From: JAICXG01 sp036825615
Lineage (GTDB): Bacteria; Verrucomicrobiota; Verrucomicrobiia; Chthoniobacterales; UBA10450
Direction of reading: 5' to 3'
Length of the DNA: 64,000 bases
Assembly: GCA_036825615.1 (NCBI GenBank)
Contig: DAISXY010000016.1
Coordinates: 1-64,000 of the forward strand
Below, in pieces: positions 1-9,363 of this stretch (its first letter is position 1; the number at the start of each line of letters is the position of its first letter). Under the pieces are notes generated by a model, which searched no databases, was not told where the DNA came from, and saw nothing but the letters and a program-made list of their open reading frames with translations. The position numbers were made by a program, and so were the translations under genes.

Positions 1-148
1 GCAGGCTCACTAGCACGGTCACGTTGCGGATGTCCGGTTCCACCGCGGGCGCCGCGGCCGCCTCTTCCTCTGTGGTCGCGGGAACGGGACGGGTCGGCGC
101 GCCATTTTGGAGAAGCTGCGCGAGTTGGCCGATCAGGACAATGGGCAA
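1..148 (-). CDS. Possible partial open frame running off the left edge
   Basis: Downstream of the lipoprotein-like gene on the minus strand the frame stays open from its TAG stop to the window edge, about 55 codons. The reading begins with a hydrophobic stretch (PLPIVLIGQLAQLL), then a Pro/Ala/Glu-rich linker, then DIRNVTVLVSL. No ATG or GTG is present; a TTG at 148 is the only plausible start and has no clear Shine-Dalgarno. It is in the same frame as the upstream gene, so it could be a separate small gene, readthrough, or the separated tail of a longer gene. Function unknown. Confidence 0.25.
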   Translation of the reverse strand, partial: MPIVLIGQLAQLLQNGAPTRPVPATTEEEAAAAPAVEPDIRNVTVLVSL

Positions 149-166
149 TGGGAACGTACGCTGTGC

Positions 167-901
167 CTATTTTTTCTTTTCGAACCGCGGATCTATTTCA
201 GCATTCGACTCGCAGACGCGAACCGCTGTCGCTTGCACGATTAACCCGGTAGTGGACAGGCCGTTGATGTCGTTATTCACGATCATCGTGATCGTGTGCA
301 ATCCGGCCACGTTGGATGCCGGGATCGTGTAAGAAAAGCTAACGATGTTGTAGGTTGCGAAGCCTGTGATGAACGCACTGCCAAACCCTGGCGTCTGGGC
401 AACGAAATTGCCATCTACGGACATTTGTGCAGCATTGTCAGCTGCGAACTTGCCTGAAATCGTGATGGTAGATGGGATAACGCAATAACGAGCATCGAAG
501 GTTAAACGATAGCCGTAATTGCCGGGCCCGGCGCCGCCGGTTGGGTTCGACCCCGAGCCAAACCATTGTGCGGCGAGCAGGCTTGGAGCTACCCATTGGG
601 CCGAAGGTGACAGCGCGGTCGTCCAACCCAGATACGGTGCTACGACTACCGCCGGATAGGGAGTCACCGGGCCAGAGGATGTCGACACGAACATCCAGGG
701 TGCAGCGCCGGTGTTGAGGAGGATCACGCTTTCGGGACTCTCCTTGCCAATACACTGACAGCACTCCAGCGGGTGCGGCGGCGGCGGGATGCCCGGCTGT
801 CTAGCGGCCGGCCCCCCGCGGATAGCACATCCGGTAAACAGGACGCCGGCTGCCACGTATCTGATTGCGGTTCTTAGACGAGTGTTGATTTCTTTGTTCA
901 T
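167..901 (-). CDS. Secreted lipoprotein-like protein, function unknown
   Basis: A 244-residue protein starting MNKEINT. A hydrophobic segment ends at GVLFTGC, which looks like a lipobox with Cys as the lipidated residue, so it is probably an outer-surface or periplasmic lipoprotein. After a Pro-rich stretch with two adjacent Cys (ECCQC) the body is rich in Gly, Ser, Thr and aromatic residues with beta-strand character, like carbohydrate- or ligand-binding jelly-roll proteins, but I cannot assign a family. The C-terminus ends in a lysine cluster. An ATG four codons upstream (913) is an alternative start. The stop is followed in frame by more open sequence to the window edge. Confidence 0.65.
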   Translation of the reverse strand: MNKEINTRLRTAIRYVAAGVLFTGCAIRGGPAARQPGIPPPPHPLECCQCIGKESPESVILLNTGAAPWMFVSTSSGPVTPYPAVVVAPYLGWTTALSPSAQWVAPSLLAAQWFGSGSNPTGGAGPGNYGYRLTFDARYCVIPSTITISGKFAADNAAQMSVDGNFVAQTPGFGSAFITGFATYNIVSFSYTIPASNVAGLHTITMIVNNDINGLSTTGLIVQATAVRVCESNAEIDPRFEKKK

Positions 902-1163
902 CTGAGACTGCATGCGCGAAAGCAGTGCTGGATCACAAGAACAATCTTTGGGGGCAGGAAGGTGTCAGTGTTAGAATTTCGATCTTGCCGGAAGGCGGGA
1001 ACGGTAGCCGCGCCACGCCACTTAAGGCGCGAGTTGAATTCGAACGGGCAGCGCGGCAGGGCCGAGATTCCTATGGGCACTGGGGAGTATTTTTGGGGTC
1101 GTCTCTGCACTACAGACACGGCCCCGAGATCCCGTTTATGGCTCGGAGACAGAAATCCCTCGG

Positions 1164-1952
1164 CTACGGTTTTGTCGCCTCGATCGTCGCAGAAACGAGG
1201 TAATCCTCGACCCGCTTGCCCGGCAGCCATTCGCGAATGAATGACCGCGAAGTGTCTTTCGGGGCGATCTTGATCTGTTCAAATCCGGCCTCTCTAAGCA
1301 TCGCTTCGAGTTCGCTGATCTGCGACGCACCAGCCATGCAGCCGGTGTAAGCCGACCAATTCGATCTCACATCATCTGGCAAAGGCGCTGTCGCGACGAT
1401 ATCCGCGACCGCAAGGCGCCCGCCGGATTTTAAGACACGAAAGGCTTCGCGAAAAACGCGGGGCTTTTCGGGTGAAAGGTTGATAACGCAATTGGAGATG
1501 ATCACATCGACGCTGTTGTCCGCCGCCGGCAGCGCTTCTATCTCGCCGAGGCGAAACTCGACATTGCTGAAGCCATTCTTGCGCGCGTTCTCCCGCGCTT
1601 TCGCGAGCATGTCATGGGTCATGTCTATGCCGATGACATGTCCAGCCGGCCCCACGGCGCGCGCAGCGAGGAAGCAATCGAATCCTGCACCCGAGCCGAG
1701 ATCGAGCACCACCTGACCTTGCTTCAACGACGCAATTGCGAGTGGATTGCCGCAGCCCAAGCCCAGGTCAGCGGCTTCCGGCGCCGCCGCCTTATCCTCT
1801 GCTGAATAACCCAGGTCTGTCGCAGCTGTACCTGTCGAGCTACAGCATTCGTCGCCGCAGCCGGTGGATTCGCCGCGGGCGGTCGCGCCGTAACGTTTGC
1901 GGACTGCGTCGCGGATGGTTTCAAAAGAAGATTCAGTCACTGTCGTGCTCAT
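1164..1952 (-). CDS. arsM: Arsenite S-adenosylmethyltransferase
   Basis: A SAM-dependent methyltransferase that would convert arsenite to methylated arsenicals in the cytoplasm. The start MSTTVTES gives 262 residues, normal for the family; an ATG at 1991 would add 13 residues. The N-terminal region carries GCGDECCSS, the paired-cysteine area typical of ArsM. The SAM-binding glycine motif follows as LDLGSGAGFD (about residue 80), then ISNCVINLSPEK and a later Cys in YTGCMAGA. The last two Cys match the As(III)-binding cysteines conserved in ArsM. No arsR or other ars gene is adjacent, so it appears to be a stand-alone detoxification gene. The family call is firm; activity is inferred. Confidence 0.92.
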   Translation of the reverse strand: MSTTVTESSFETIRDAVRKRYGATARGESTGCGDECCSSTGTAATDLGYSAEDKAAAPEAADLGLGCGNPLAIASLKQGQVVLDLGSGAGFDCFLAARAVGPAGHVIGIDMTHDMLAKARENARKNGFSNVEFRLGEIEALPAADNSVDVIISNCVINLSPEKPRVFREAFRVLKSGGRLAVADIVATAPLPDDVRSNWSAYTGCMAGASQISELEAMLREAGFEQIKIAPKDTSRSFIREWLPGKRVEDYLVSATIEATKP

Positions 1953-2082
1953 GATGTGTCTGCCGTATATTCCATTCAAATTGCAAAGCAAACTGGGAAT
2001 GTGTTTCGCGAGCGGAAGGCGCTAACTGAACCGCGGAAGCGCTTGTTGGGTCGGAGCTGCGGTCAATCGGGACCGCTCGAAG

Positions 2083-2122
2083 CACAAAAGCCGCCCCCGG
2101 ACAACCCAGGAGCGGCTTTGTG
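2083..2122 (-). terminator. Hairpin downstream of the 2154-2960 gene
   Basis: On the plus strand CACAAAAGCCGC at 2083-2094 pairs with GCGGCTTTGTG at 2112-2122. The structure lies about 35 nt after the stop of the minus-strand gene, and the stem ends in a T-rich segment (GGCTTTTGTG) when read on the minus strand, consistent with an intrinsic terminator. Confidence 0.6.
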
Positions 2123-2153
2123 TCGAAATTAGTAGTTGGTTGGTTTATTACTC

Positions 2154-2960
2154 TTAGTTAGCCCAGTCGCCGGTCGTGCGAAGGCTTTCGAAGTTGGTCA
2201 GGAACTCGGGTTCCACGGGTGTGCCGTCGGTCTTTAGCGGAAGGGCGAGGAATTGATCGATGGCAATGCCGCCGTCGGTCGGATCTTCGATGACCGGGCA
2301 GATCGCATAGCGCAGCGGGTCGGTCTCCGCCCGAGTCACCACCGTGATGTAGCCTTTGCTCAGCAGGCTATCGATGTCACTCGTGGTCGCGATGATGGGA
2401 GTGCCGTCGAACGATTTACCGTTCTTTTTCGCCAGCCCATTAAGGAATTGCTTTCCGGCACGGGTCGTCAAGGCCTTGGGAGTGAAATTCACCCACTTAT
2501 GAATCCAAAGACCGAGCGGATCTTTGCCGAAGTAGCCATTGCGCATGTCAAGCAACGAGGATTGGCAAAAGGTGAAGCCAATCGGATCGGTGCCGGCCTG
2601 CGGGAAGAGGTACTCAGTGAAGCTATCCGCAATCGCGCGGGCATTTTGTCCAGCTGAGTTAGCCGTGAAGGCATCGGCGCTGAAGCCACCGAGAACGGTG
2701 AAATAATTGATGTTGGCGCTGTGATCATAGGCCGAAAGGGTGAGCAGCGCGCGCACATTTCTCTGGAAAGAAAAGATGGGTGTGTCGACCACCGCGATCC
2801 CGGTGCCCTCTTCCATTCGTCCGCTGATGAGAGCGGGGTTGACGCCGTTTTGGAGGTAATAGGCGTCGGTGAAATCGTAAAGCCGATCCTCCACGTCGGC
2901 TTTGGTGAACGATGGGACTGCAAAGAGTGCCATCACTGCTAAGATGAGTAGGTTTTTCAT
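2154..2960 (-). CDS. Secreted protein of unknown function
   Basis: 268 residues beginning with a clear Sec signal peptide (MKNLLILAVMALFAVPSFTKA, cleavage expected after about residue 21). The mature part is soluble, mixed alpha/beta in appearance, with only two Cys (TFCQSS and AICPVI) and no motif I recognise. It is followed by a hairpin terminator, so it is probably transcribed alone. The start is well supported because it places the signal peptide at the N-terminus. Confidence 0.7.
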   Translation of the reverse strand: MKNLLILAVMALFAVPSFTKADVEDRLYDFTDAYYLQNGVNPALISGRMEEGTGIAVVDTPIFSFQRNVRALLTLSAYDHSANINYFTVLGGFSADAFTANSAGQNARAIADSFTEYLFPQAGTDPIGFTFCQSSLLDMRNGYFGKDPLGLWIHKWVNFTPKALTTRAGKQFLNGLAKKNGKSFDGTPIIATTSDIDSLLSKGYITVVTRAETDPLRYAICPVIEDPTDGGIAIDQFLALPLKTDGTPVEPEFLTNFESLRTTGDWAN

Positions 2961-3233
2961 GGGGGCGACCGGTAACGTGGCTCACCCGCGGACGCGAACG
3001 GCCAATCTTTACGCCGTTGTAACTTTTCCTCGGCCACTGGCGAAGGCGGACGGGGTCGTGTGCCTCAAAGGAAGAAGTAGGAAGGCAGAAGGAAGAGGGC
3101 GGGGGAATTGCGGAATGCGGATTGTGGATGCGAATTGGAGTCCGTCACGGCAGCTTGTTCTTCGTCCTTTTTGCGATCGGTTTGCGGTAAGCGTCGCAAA
3201 CGCAAAGCAGAACCGCTCAGGTGACCGAAAAAC

Positions 3234-4298
3234 TTATTTCGCGTCGGAGTTTGGCAACGGGATCGACGCTCGCCCGAATACGTAACGCCAACCAGTGGGC
3301 GTCCGAACATAAATCTGATTAACCGAGACTTCGTAATCGAAAGGGTTTTCATCTCTCCGGCCTTTGATCCTCAAGAGCGCAGTAACTACAGCCGTATCGC
3401 GCCATATTCGCACTTTCTGTGTGCCTTCCTCCTCCTCCTGGATCTCGTAGATCGTCCGGTTGTCTCGTGCTTCCTTGAGCAGGTCGGCTTTGGTCAAAGA
3501 AGCACCGCGGTCAGTTACGAAAACGAAGTCATCGGCCAGGATCTGATCCATGATTGCGGCGTCATTGGCCGCAACGGCCTTTTGGTAGACCGTGTCGAAC
3601 GTGGCAACGGTTTGTTCGTCCACATTTGGCGGCGGTTTCAATAAAGGTGATGAGGGTGCGGTGAGCGGGCGCAGAGAATCGGCCGCCGGAGTGGGTATCG
3701 GGTAGGATTGTGGCTTTTGGGCATCAGGTTGCGCGGCTGGTTGCTTCGACACTCGGTCGGGCGCGGTTGGTTGGGTGAGTGCAGCCAGAAGTTCCTGCGC
3801 GCCGGGCGAAGGACCCTCTTCTGGTACGGGTGCGGGAGTTTGCTCCACCGTTGGCGCTAACGTCACTGCCGGGGTTGGCGCCGGGGTGGCTTTTTTCTCA
3901 GGTCCAAGGCGATTGTGTGGCGAGCGATCCACCGATCGCCGGTTAGCAAAAGTCGCCGGCAATCTTTTTCCATGGCGATCGACGGAAGTGACAGCTCCCT
4001 TCCATTTGCCGTGCACCATCTTGCCAGAACGGCGGCTGACGACGATCGTGTATCTTCTGGTATCCGGAAGGAGAGAGCCAGTGATGAATGTGGGTATAAC
4101 TTTATACGACGTCAGTATACCAGAGCCAGTGGCGAATCCATGCTTGTCGCGCTTGCCCGACCACGTCGCCTCCTCGTCTGGCTTGGGCGAAGCATTCCAG
4201 AAGAGCGTTTTTCCATCTCTCGTGCGCTGATACGAGCCGACAGCGCAAGCGACGCTCGCGAAGAGCAGGAGGGCGCTGCAAACAAAAAGCCGTCGCAT
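3234..4298 (-). CDS. Secreted protein with C-terminal SnoaL/DUF4440-like domain
   Basis: I start at MRRLFVCS, which gives a classical signal peptide ending ASVACA (about residue 19). Two upstream in-frame ATGs (to 4361) would add 21 residues ahead of it. The mature protein has a basic N-terminal region (about 20-130) with glycine-rich segments, then a long Pro/Ala/Thr linker (about 140-240). A compact C-terminal domain of about 110 residues follows (VATFDTVYQKAVAANDAAIMDQILADDF...), which has the NTF2-like fold pattern of SnoaL/DUF4440 proteins. Such domains bind small molecules or act as accessory domains; substrate unknown. No obvious operon partner. Confidence 0.7.
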   Translation of the reverse strand: MRRLFVCSALLLFASVACAVGSYQRTRDGKTLFWNASPKPDEEATWSGKRDKHGFATGSGILTSYKVIPTFITGSLLPDTRRYTIVVSRRSGKMVHGKWKGAVTSVDRHGKRLPATFANRRSVDRSPHNRLGPEKKATPAPTPAVTLAPTVEQTPAPVPEEGPSPGAQELLAALTQPTAPDRVSKQPAAQPDAQKPQSYPIPTPAADSLRPLTAPSSPLLKPPPNVDEQTVATFDTVYQKAVAANDAAIMDQILADDFVFVTDRGASLTKADLLKEARDNRTIYEIQEEEEGTQKVRIWRDTAVVTALLRIKGRRDENPFDYEVSVNQIYVRTPTGWRYVFGRASIPLPNSDAK

Positions 4299-4399
4299 GA
4301 TCATGACGAGATGATTCAGCCAGCGTGTCAATATTCTCAACGTCGAGACCGGCCGCCGCAACTGTAAACGCCGTCAATCGAATGATCGCCACGTGCCGC

Positions 4400-4620
4400 C
4401 GCACGGAGGGCCGATGAGTCCTACACCAGCAAATCTGCGGCGGAGGCAGATGCTTTTGCGCTGAGCACACGCGACTGTTTGAGATTATTCCTCTGTGATG
4501 GAGATCGGACACGAGCTTGGTTGTGCTATTGAAACGGTGAAGAAGCACCTCAGTCACATCTATCGGAAGTTGAAAGTGAGTCGACGGCGCGTTCTGTCGC
4601 TAATCCCTGCCCCTGCTCCT
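4400..4620 (+). pseudogene. Frameshifted remnant of a LuxR-type HTH domain
   Basis: The frame from about 4498 reads EIGHELGCAIETVKKHLSHIYRKLKV, close to helices 2-4 of the LuxR/GerE HTH consensus. The expected upstream half of the domain (LSTRDCLRLFLCDG) is found just before it, but in another frame (about 4455-4500). The two halves are thus separated by a frameshift, and no receiver or complete regulator is present. It ends just before the cyclase-TPR gene at 4686. The HTH identity is clear by eye; that it is dead is inferred from the frame break. Confidence 0.6.
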
Positions 4621-4685
4621 GAAACGCCAGCCGCGCCGCAGCAAGACTGGCTTTCGGCTGCAACCCGCATCATGATTGCCGGGCG

Positions 4686-7124
4686 ATGGACGAAAACCTG
4701 CAATTTGAAATTGGGCACGTCCTTTTCATCGACATCGTCGGATACTCGACGCTGCTGATCGAAGAGCAAAAGGAGCGTCTCGCTCTCCTGAACGACATCG
4801 TGCTTGCGACTCCGCAGGTGCGCGAGTCGCCCGACGAGCAACTCGTCAAGCTCCCGACCGGCGACGGGATGGCGCTGGTTTTTCGTCATAGCTCCGAGGA
4901 ACCGGCCCGTTGCGCGCTGGAGATCGCCGAGGCGCTTCAGAAGCATCCCGAGATCCCGGTGCGAATGGGTATTCACAGCGGTCCGGTGAGCGAAGTGACC
5001 GACGTGAGCGGTCGCACGAACATCGCCGGGGCCGGGATCAACATGGCGCAGCGGGTAATGGATTGCGGCGATGCCGGCCACATCCTTCTCTCGCAGCGAG
5101 TGGCGGATGATCTGGCGCAGTATCGCCAATGGGCGCCGCGCTTACATGATCTGGGTGAGTGCGAAGTGAAACACGGCCTCCGCCTGCACCTCGTCAATCT
5201 TTACGCAGAGCAAATCGGCAACCCCGCCTTGCCGGCCAAGTTTCAGCGGGTCGAAGGAAAGAAACCTGCCGACACACCCGCCCCGACGGCGAAGAAAAGC
5301 CGTTTCCTCCCGGCGGCGCTCGTCGTTTTTGCAATCCTTTTGCTTTGTCTCATCATCGTTGCGCTCATCTTTGTGCCCGCGATCATCAAGTCGATCTCGC
5401 GTCCGCCTCCTCCGCCACCGCCTCTTCCGCCCTCTTCCGCTCCGGCATCATCCATTACCGAAAAATCGATCGCCGTTCTGCCTTTTGAGAATCTCAGTGA
5501 TGATAAGGCCAACACTTATTTCGCCGATGGCGTACAGGATGAGATCCTGACCGACCTGGCGAAAATCGCCGACCTGAAAGTGATTAGCCGCACGTCGGTG
5601 ATGCAATTCAAGGACACCGCCAATCGTAACCTGCGCGAGATAGGACACGCCCTGGGGGTCGCGAGGGTCCTTGAAGGCAGCGTGCAACGCGTCGGCAATC
5701 GCGTCCGGGTGAATGCGCAGCTAATCGACGCGCGCAATGATGCTCACCTTTGGGCCCAGACTTACGACCGCGACCTGGCCGATGTCTTTGCGATTCAAAG
5801 TGAGATCGCCAAAGCGATCGCCGACCAGTTACAAGGCAGGCTTTCACCAAAGGAAGAGGCCGCGATGGAGGCCAAACCGACGAAGGACATGGTCGCCTAC
5901 GACCTCTATCTCCGGGCCGAGGAGATCAACCGGAACACCGTCACTGCCGGGGGTGGGACGGAGAATTTTAAACGATCGATTCCTCTTCTCGAAGAAGCCG
6001 TTCGGCGCGATCCAACCTTTGTTTCCGCCTTATGCGTTCTGGCAGCAAATCATCTTTATCTCTACTGGCAGGGAGATCACTCACCGGTAGATCTCGAGGC
6101 TGCCCGACACGCGATCGAGCAGGCCGCGCAGCAGCAACCGGATGGCGGCCGAGTCCACCTTGCGCGCGGCATCTTCCATTATTGGGGGCAACGTGATTAC
6201 GACGCGGCTCTGCGCGAGCTGGCGGCAGCGCGAAAAGAGCTGCCTAACGATTCCTCGGTGCCTTTCTACATCGCGATGATCGAGCGCCGACGCGGACACT
6301 TCGAGCAAGCCCGAGCCCAAATCGCGGAAGTGATGGCAGCCGATCCGCGCAACCTCACCGTCATCTCAGAAACCGCGGCAACCGACGCTTCCCTGCGCCG
6401 TTATCCCGAATCCATCCGCATTCTCGACCAGGCACTAACCTGGAAGCCTGACGCTTACGACCTGCAATTCGAGCGCGCCGCTTTCATTATCGAATGGAAA
6501 GCCGACCTGCGCCCCTTGCAGGATATAGTCACGGGCGAAGCGGCAAAGAAGATGACCGCGGAAGAGTTGGCCTCAGGCCGCTTCTGGCTCGCGCTCCTCC
6601 AACGCGATTACCATGGCGCTGAAGAAATCCTCGCGGGCGGCGCGGTCCCCGAGATCGATCTGGAAGGATTCGGTTTCTTCTTTCCAAGAGAGTTTCAGGA
6701 AGCGGTCGTGGCTCGCGGTTTGGGAGACAAGGAAAGGGCGAAAACAAAACTGCTCGCTGCCCGGGAACGAGCCGCCGCCAACGCCGAGGCGCATCCCGAG
6801 AGCGGCCCGGCGCTCATGACCCGCGCCGAGATCGACGCCGCGCTCGGGCGAAAAGAGGAAGCCGTGCGCGACGGCGAGCGCGCCGCTCAGCTGCTTCCGG
6901 TGACGAAGGATTCCATCATTGGGGGCGAGATTCTGATTCGGCTGGCGGGTATCTATGCGCAGGTCGGCGAGACCGATCGTGCCTTCGAGATCCTCGAAAA
7001 ACTGAGTCATCAGCCAGCGGGCGTCACCTATGGATCACTCAAGCTCGACCCGGCCTGGGACTCACTCCGCAGCGACGCGCGCTTCGGGAAACTGCTTACC
7101 GCGCTTGCGCCCGCGACCGGTTAG
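4686..7124 (+). CDS. Class III adenylate/guanylate cyclase fused to TolB/FlgO-like and TPR modules
   Basis: An 812-residue membrane signalling protein. Residues 8-170 form a class III nucleotide cyclase domain: metal-binding Asp16 in FIDIVGYS, Asp60 in TGDGMALVF with Lys55 just before it, and an Asn/Arg pair in INMAQRVM, so it should be catalytically competent. A transmembrane helix follows (about 207-235), then a Pro-rich spacer. Next is an FlgO/TolB-like domain starting SIAVLPFENLSDDK (about 261-390), then multiple TPR repeats to the end. The cyclase should be cytoplasmic and the TPR part on the other side of the membrane. The C-terminal half is paralogous to the proteins at 18158 and, for the TPRs, 11887. 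No RBS of note. Confidence 0.88.
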   Translation: MDENLQFEIGHVLFIDIVGYSTLLIEEQKERLALLNDIVLATPQVRESPDEQLVKLPTGDGMALVFRHSSEEPARCALEIAEALQKHPEIPVRMGIHSGPVSEVTDVSGRTNIAGAGINMAQRVMDCGDAGHILLSQRVADDLAQYRQWAPRLHDLGECEVKHGLRLHLVNLYAEQIGNPALPAKFQRVEGKKPADTPAPTAKKSRFLPAALVVFAILLLCLIIVALIFVPAIIKSISRPPPPPPPLPPSSAPASSITEKSIAVLPFENLSDDKANTYFADGVQDEILTDLAKIADLKVISRTSVMQFKDTANRNLREIGHALGVARVLEGSVQRVGNRVRVNAQLIDARNDAHLWAQTYDRDLADVFAIQSEIAKAIADQLQGRLSPKEEAAMEAKPTKDMVAYDLYLRAEEINRNTVTAGGGTENFKRSIPLLEEAVRRDPTFVSALCVLAANHLYLYWQGDHSPVDLEAARHAIEQAAQQQPDGGRVHLARGIFHYWGQRDYDAALRELAAARKELPNDSSVPFYIAMIERRRGHFEQARAQIAEVMAADPRNLTVISETAATDASLRRYPESIRILDQALTWKPDAYDLQFERAAFIIEWKADLRPLQDIVTGEAAKKMTAEELASGRFWLALLQRDYHGAEEILAGGAVPEIDLEGFGFFFPREFQEAVVARGLGDKERAKTKLLAARERAAANAEAHPESGPALMTRAEIDAALGRKEEAVRDGERAAQLLPVTKDSIIGGEILIRLAGIYAQVGETDRAFEILEKLSHQPAGVTYGSLKLDPAWDSLRSDARFGKLLTALAPATG

Positions 7125-7230
7125 CGCGGGGAATCGGGCGGCGCAGTGCCGCGGTCGAGTTAGAGTTAGGGTTAGCCTTAGTCTTGGCGTCACGCTGCGC
7201 CCAGGCAGAGCTGGATCTGGATTAGTTTTC

Positions 7231-7259
7231 TTGACAGTTCCCCTGCGATTCCTCTTAAA
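7231..7259 (+). promoter_or_regulatory. Candidate sigma70-type promoter for the NHL gene
   Basis: A perfect TTGACA at 7231-7236 is followed after 17 nt by CTTAAA (7254-7259), about 45 nt before the start codon at 7302. The -10 match is poor, so this is only a candidate. Confidence 0.3.
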
Positions 7260-7301
7260 CAGACTTGCACTGGTTTCCACAACTGCAAATTCCCGAACCT
7301 G

Positions 7302-9191
7302 ATGAAAACGCTCTCATTTCTTTTTCTGCTCGCGATGGCGAGTATTGCTCAGCCGCGCACCGACTCCATCTATCAGCCTTACACCGTCACAACTGCCTTC
7401 GGTTGGGGCGGCGGAGGCAGTCAGGATGGCACCGGCATTGAAGCGCGCTTTAACTATCCCCAAGGCGGAGCCTTCGATCGCGCCGGCAATCTCTACGTCA
7501 GCGACACATCTAACGATACCATTCGCAAGATCACCCCCGACGGGGTGGTGACGACCTTTGCTGGAATGGCCGGCGAGGAAGGAAGCGCCGATGGGCAGGG
7601 GAGCGCGGCTCGCTTCAAGGCTCCCGGAGAGATAGCTATTGACGCTGCGAGCAATGTTTATGTCGCCGATATAGAGAACAACACCATCCGCAAAATCACT
7701 CCCAATGCGGTCGTCACGACCATCGCCGGCACGCCTGGAGTATTTGGTCATGTGGACGGACCGGGCCCGGAGGCGCTCTTTAATTACCCCTATGGCATGG
7801 TGATCGACCGCGCGGGTAACCTCTTCATTTCAGAAGTGGGCAACCAGGTTATCCGTAAGATCACGCCGGACGATATCGTCAGCACTTTCGCCGGCGGCGG
7901 TTGCTGTGATGAAGATGGCACCGGGACGGAGGCGGGGTTCGTTCAAATCGGTGGGCTGGGGATTGACCAGAATGACAACATCTTCGCAGCCGAATATAGC
8001 ACTGAGCAGGTGCGTGAGATTACACCTGCCGCCGTGGTTACCCATTATAACCGCAGCGCCATTGTTCTGACCTCGGACGTAGCAGTGGATCGCCAGGGCC
8101 ATGTCCTCGCCACGGATGGAGATTTCATCTGCTACGTGCCGCCAACGGGCATTCGTGTTCTCTACGCCGGAACTCTTCCCGGGAGCGAGGACGCGGTGCG
8201 GCTGAAGGCCCACTTTGAGAACATCGCGGGCCTCGTTTTCGGTCCCTCGGGCGATCTCTACGCGATTGATGCATGGAATCATAACATCCGGCGCATCCCT
8301 AACCGCGGAAGCACCAGCACAGTGGCCGGACTCGCTCCCGAGGGCAGCCGCGATGCCGCCGGCACCGAAGCCCGCTTCAACGGCCCCGTCGGCATCGTCT
8401 CCGACGGCGCCGGTGGCTTCTATGTCTGCGATACAATCAACGATACCATCCGCAAGATCGACTCCGCCGGCGCTGTGACCACAATCGCAGGCAAAGTGCT
8501 GCGGGCTGGCCTTGTCGATGGCAAAGGAGATCACGCGCGCTTCAATCAACCGGTCGCGATCGCGCGCGACGCTTCCGGCAATCTCTACATTGCCGACAGC
8601 CTGAACAACGCAGTCCGCAAACTGGACAGTGCTGGCAACGTCACCACCGCCGCGGTGGTCTCTGGTAACACTGCGGGCATTGCGGTTGATGCGACAGGAA
8701 ACATTTACGTCTCGGTCCTCAATGAAATCGACAAAGTCACGCCCGATGGCCAGGTCAGCATATTCGCTGACCACTTGAACGCTCCGCATGGTCTCGTCTT
8801 CGACAGCGTCGGGAACTTGATCGTCGCAAACTCGGGCGACAGCACCATTCGCCAAGTCTCAGCCGCGGGCGTCGTCACCACGATCGCGGGCACGGGCAAG
8901 AATGGTGCTAAAGATGGCCCCGTAAGCATCGCCACCTTCCACACTCCGCATGCCGTGGCGGTGGATAGCGCCGGCGACATCTTCGTGACCGACTCAGATA
9001 ACAGCTTGCTGCGCAAAATCAGCGGCGGTCAGGTAACCACGCTCGCCGGTGCGCAATTAAACTGGGGTTGGAAAGATGGCACCGGCGCCGATGCGGAATT
9101 GACTTTCCCGAAGGCGATCATCGTCGATACAACCGGCGCCCTTTACTTCTGCGACTTCCACACCATTCGCAAAGCAGTCCCGGCCCAATAA
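7302..9191 (+). CDS. Secreted NHL-repeat beta-propeller protein
   Basis: 629 residues with a signal peptide (MKTLSFLFLLAMASIAQ). The rest is roughly ten NHL-type repeats of about 50-58 residues. Each has the pattern ARFNxPxG, then a small-residue strand (DxAGNLYVxDxxNxxIRKI), then TPxGxVTTxAG. The consensus DGxGxxARF plus NLYVADTxNxxIRKI is diagnostic. The fold should be one or two six-bladed propellers acting outside the cytoplasm, typically in protein or ligand binding; no catalytic residue pattern is evident. It has its own candidate promoter upstream and a hairpin terminator downstream, so it is probably monocistronic. Specific partner unknown. Confidence 0.85.
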   Translation: MKTLSFLFLLAMASIAQPRTDSIYQPYTVTTAFGWGGGGSQDGTGIEARFNYPQGGAFDRAGNLYVSDTSNDTIRKITPDGVVTTFAGMAGEEGSADGQGSAARFKAPGEIAIDAASNVYVADIENNTIRKITPNAVVTTIAGTPGVFGHVDGPGPEALFNYPYGMVIDRAGNLFISEVGNQVIRKITPDDIVSTFAGGGCCDEDGTGTEAGFVQIGGLGIDQNDNIFAAEYSTEQVREITPAAVVTHYNRSAIVLTSDVAVDRQGHVLATDGDFICYVPPTGIRVLYAGTLPGSEDAVRLKAHFENIAGLVFGPSGDLYAIDAWNHNIRRIPNRGSTSTVAGLAPEGSRDAAGTEARFNGPVGIVSDGAGGFYVCDTINDTIRKIDSAGAVTTIAGKVLRAGLVDGKGDHARFNQPVAIARDASGNLYIADSLNNAVRKLDSAGNVTTAAVVSGNTAGIAVDATGNIYVSVLNEIDKVTPDGQVSIFADHLNAPHGLVFDSVGNLIVANSGDSTIRQVSAAGVVTTIAGTGKNGAKDGPVSIATFHTPHAVAVDSAGDIFVTDSDNSLLRKISGGQVTTLAGAQLNWGWKDGTGADAELTFPKAIIVDTTGALYFCDFHTIRKAVPAQ

Positions 9192-9210
9192 CTGGCGGCT
9201 CGGCTTGAGG

Positions 9211-9241
9211 GCCGCGCCCGGCACGAATGTGCGCGGCTTTT
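9211..9241 (+). terminator. Intrinsic terminator after the NHL gene
   Basis: GCCGCGC (9211-9217) pairs with GCGCGGC (9231-9237) and is followed by TTTT, 20 nt after the stop codon of the NHL gene. Confidence 0.7.
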
Positions 9242-9363
9242 GGTGCTTTAGAAGTGCGAGTAAAGTCTGCGACCAAACTTCATGATGCAGAAATGAAAAT
9301 GGTCGGTCCTTCCTGACAACCGACCGCGCTTGACCGGGGCGCTGCGGGCGCTATCGAGGGCGC

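Noticed and set aside
7160..7185. TTAGGG-like run upstream of the NHL gene
   Set aside because: Only two or three irregular units; not a telomere-type or regulatory array.
7830..8855. 341-codon antisense frame across the NHL gene
   Set aside because: Repeat periodicity in the sense gene creates it; no independent gene features.
7400..9100. Regular spacing in the NHL region resembling a CRISPR-like array
   Set aside because: Repeats are diverged protein-level repeats of about 170 nt with no constant DNA repeat or spacers.
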